Shown: positions 12,537 to 13,267 of the stretch, in pieces
Numbering within the stretch: the first letter of the stretch is position 1
How the letters are laid out: the number at the start of each line of letters is the position of its first letter
From: JBFHRB01 sp041591915
Lineage (GTDB): Bacteria; Actinomycetota; Nitriliruptoria; Nitriliruptorales; Nitriliruptoraceae
Assembly: GCA_041591915.1 (NCBI GenBank)
Contig: JBFHRB010000073.1
Coordinates: forward strand, 1-13,267
Direction: 5' to 3'
Length of the DNA stretch: 13,267 bases
Program-made: the position numbers and the translations under genes
The notes under the pieces: generated by a model
What the model was told of the DNA's origin: nothing
The model's input: only the letters and a program-made list of their open reading frames with translations
Database searches by the model: none

Positions 12537-13267
12537 TGGGCTACGACGCGATCCTGCTCATCTCGTTCGGTGGCCCCGAGGGCCCCGACGACGTGATGCC
12601 GTTCCTGCGCAACGTCACCCGCGGACGCGGCGTGCCCGACGAACGGCTGGCCGAGGTCGCCGAGCACTACCACCACTTCGGCGGGGTCTCGCCGATCAAC
12701 CAGCAGAACCGCGACTTCCTCGAGGTCTGGCGCAGGGACCTCGTCGAGGCTGGCATCGACCTGCCCGTCTACTGGGGCAACCGCAACTGGGATCCCTACC
12801 TCACCGATGTCGTGGCGACCATGCGCGACGATGGCGTGAGCCGCGCCATCGGGTTCGTGACGTCGGCCTTCTCGAGCTACTCCGGGTGCCGCCAGTACCG
12901 CGAGGACGTCCTACGGGCGCAGGGCGAGGTCGGTGCGGGGGCGCCGGTGGTCGACAAGCTCCGGGTGTTCTACAACCACCCGGGCTTCATCTCCGCGCAG
13001 GCGGACCGCGTTCGCGAGTCCCTGGCGGACCTCGAGGCCGGGAGCAGCCCTCGACTCGTGTTCACGGCCCACTCCATCCCGACCTCGATGGCCGCCACCA
13101 GCGACTACGAGGCACAGCTCCTCGAGGCCTGCCGGCTCGTCGTCGACGACCTCGGAGCCGACCACGACTGGGACCTCGTCTACCAGTCGCGCAGTGGCCC
13201 GCCCCAGGTGCCCTGGCTCGAGCCCGACGTCGGCGATCACCTGCGCGACCTGCACACCACGGGCGTC
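12536..13267 (+). CDS. hemH: Ferrochelatase, partial (runs off the window)
   Basis: 244 residues are present and the frame is open to the window end. The protein inserts ferrous iron into the porphyrin; in most actinobacteria the substrate is coproporphyrin III (CpfC type) rather than protoporphyrin. It has the family signatures LLISFGGPEGPDDVMPFL, the HFGGVSPIN loop, YWGNRNWDPY, SAFSSYSGCRQYRED, the catalytic histidine in FTAHSIP and QSRSGPPQVPWLEPDV. The missing C-terminal part is about 100 residues. ATG 12536 is preferred because GGAG (12527-12530) lies 5 bases away; ATG 12533 has only 2 and would overlap the transporter stop as ATGA. Some actinobacterial enzymes bind a [2Fe-2S] cluster mainly through C-terminal cysteines, which lie outside this window. 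Confidence 0.95.
   Translation, partial: MGYDAILLISFGGPEGPDDVMPFLRNVTRGRGVPDERLAEVAEHYHHFGGVSPINQQNRDFLEVWRRDLVEAGIDLPVYWGNRNWDPYLTDVVATMRDDGVSRAIGFVTSAFSSYSGCRQYREDVLRAQGEVGAGAPVVDKLRVFYNHPGFISAQADRVRESLADLEAGSSPRLVFTAHSIPTSMAATSDYEAQLLEACRLVVDDLGADHDWDLVYQSRSGPPQVPWLEPDVGDHLRDLHTTGV

Noticed and set aside
1..13267. CRISPR arrays, tRNA/rRNA genes, phage genes, defence or toxin-antitoxin systems
   Set aside because: I looked for spaced direct repeats, cloverleaf-like stretches and typical gene pairs and found none. Apart from the GNAT element the window is ordinary chromosome.

Overview
The window is a GC-rich bacterial chromosome segment, almost fully coding, with third positions dominated by G and C. 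Three cell-wall-binding type 2 repeats in one protein, TANNNT-type -10 boxes, a probable leaderless gene and a ferrochelatase carrying the actinobacterial motifs point to a deep-branching high-GC actinobacterium. The class Nitriliruptoria (Nitriliruptor, Egibacter, Euzebya) is my best guess, as an inference from gene content only.

Layout. At the left edge (1-23, minus) are the first eight codons of a gene that reads like an H-NOX heme nitric-oxide/oxygen sensor. It is divergent from a small response regulator (170-700, plus). Tail-to-tail with that, 3 bases away, is a 7TM-HD phosphohydrolase of the PgpH c-di-AMP phosphodiesterase type (704-2842, minus). After a 312-base upstream region comes an exported M23-like protein (3155-4003, plus). 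It probably starts at a CTG behind a perfect ribosome-binding site.

At 4002-5036 is the most notable object: an insertion of about 1.03 kb with 36-base terminal inverted repeats. It is flanked by an 8-base direct repeat (10 bases if the shared GA is counted). It carries no transposase, only a GNAT acetyltransferase with an apparently leaderless promoter. It landed exactly at the junction of two convergent genes, and its first two bases re-create the stop codon of the M23-like gene. Beyond it lie an alkyltransferase-like DNA-repair protein (5048-5332, minus) and, coupled upstream of it, a large secreted cell-wall L,D-transpeptidase (5332-7557, minus). An S1-domain RNA-binding gene with its own strong terminator follows (7654-8187, minus).

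The right third holds a stand-alone 5'-3' exonuclease ending in a sliding-clamp-like motif (8441-9445, plus). Then come a sensor histidine kinase (9453-10913, minus) and a lipoprotein with a cofactor-less molybdopterin-oxidoreductase fold (10917-11471, minus), apparently one operon and one sensory module. Last are an EamA/DMT exporter (11583-12536, plus) and an overlapping ferrochelatase that runs off the window (12536 onward, plus).

Together the genes cover signalling (H-NOX/response regulator, kinase/lipoprotein, c-di-AMP turnover), envelope remodelling, DNA repair and heme synthesis. Apart from the GNAT insertion, the region looks like ordinary, compact chromosome.
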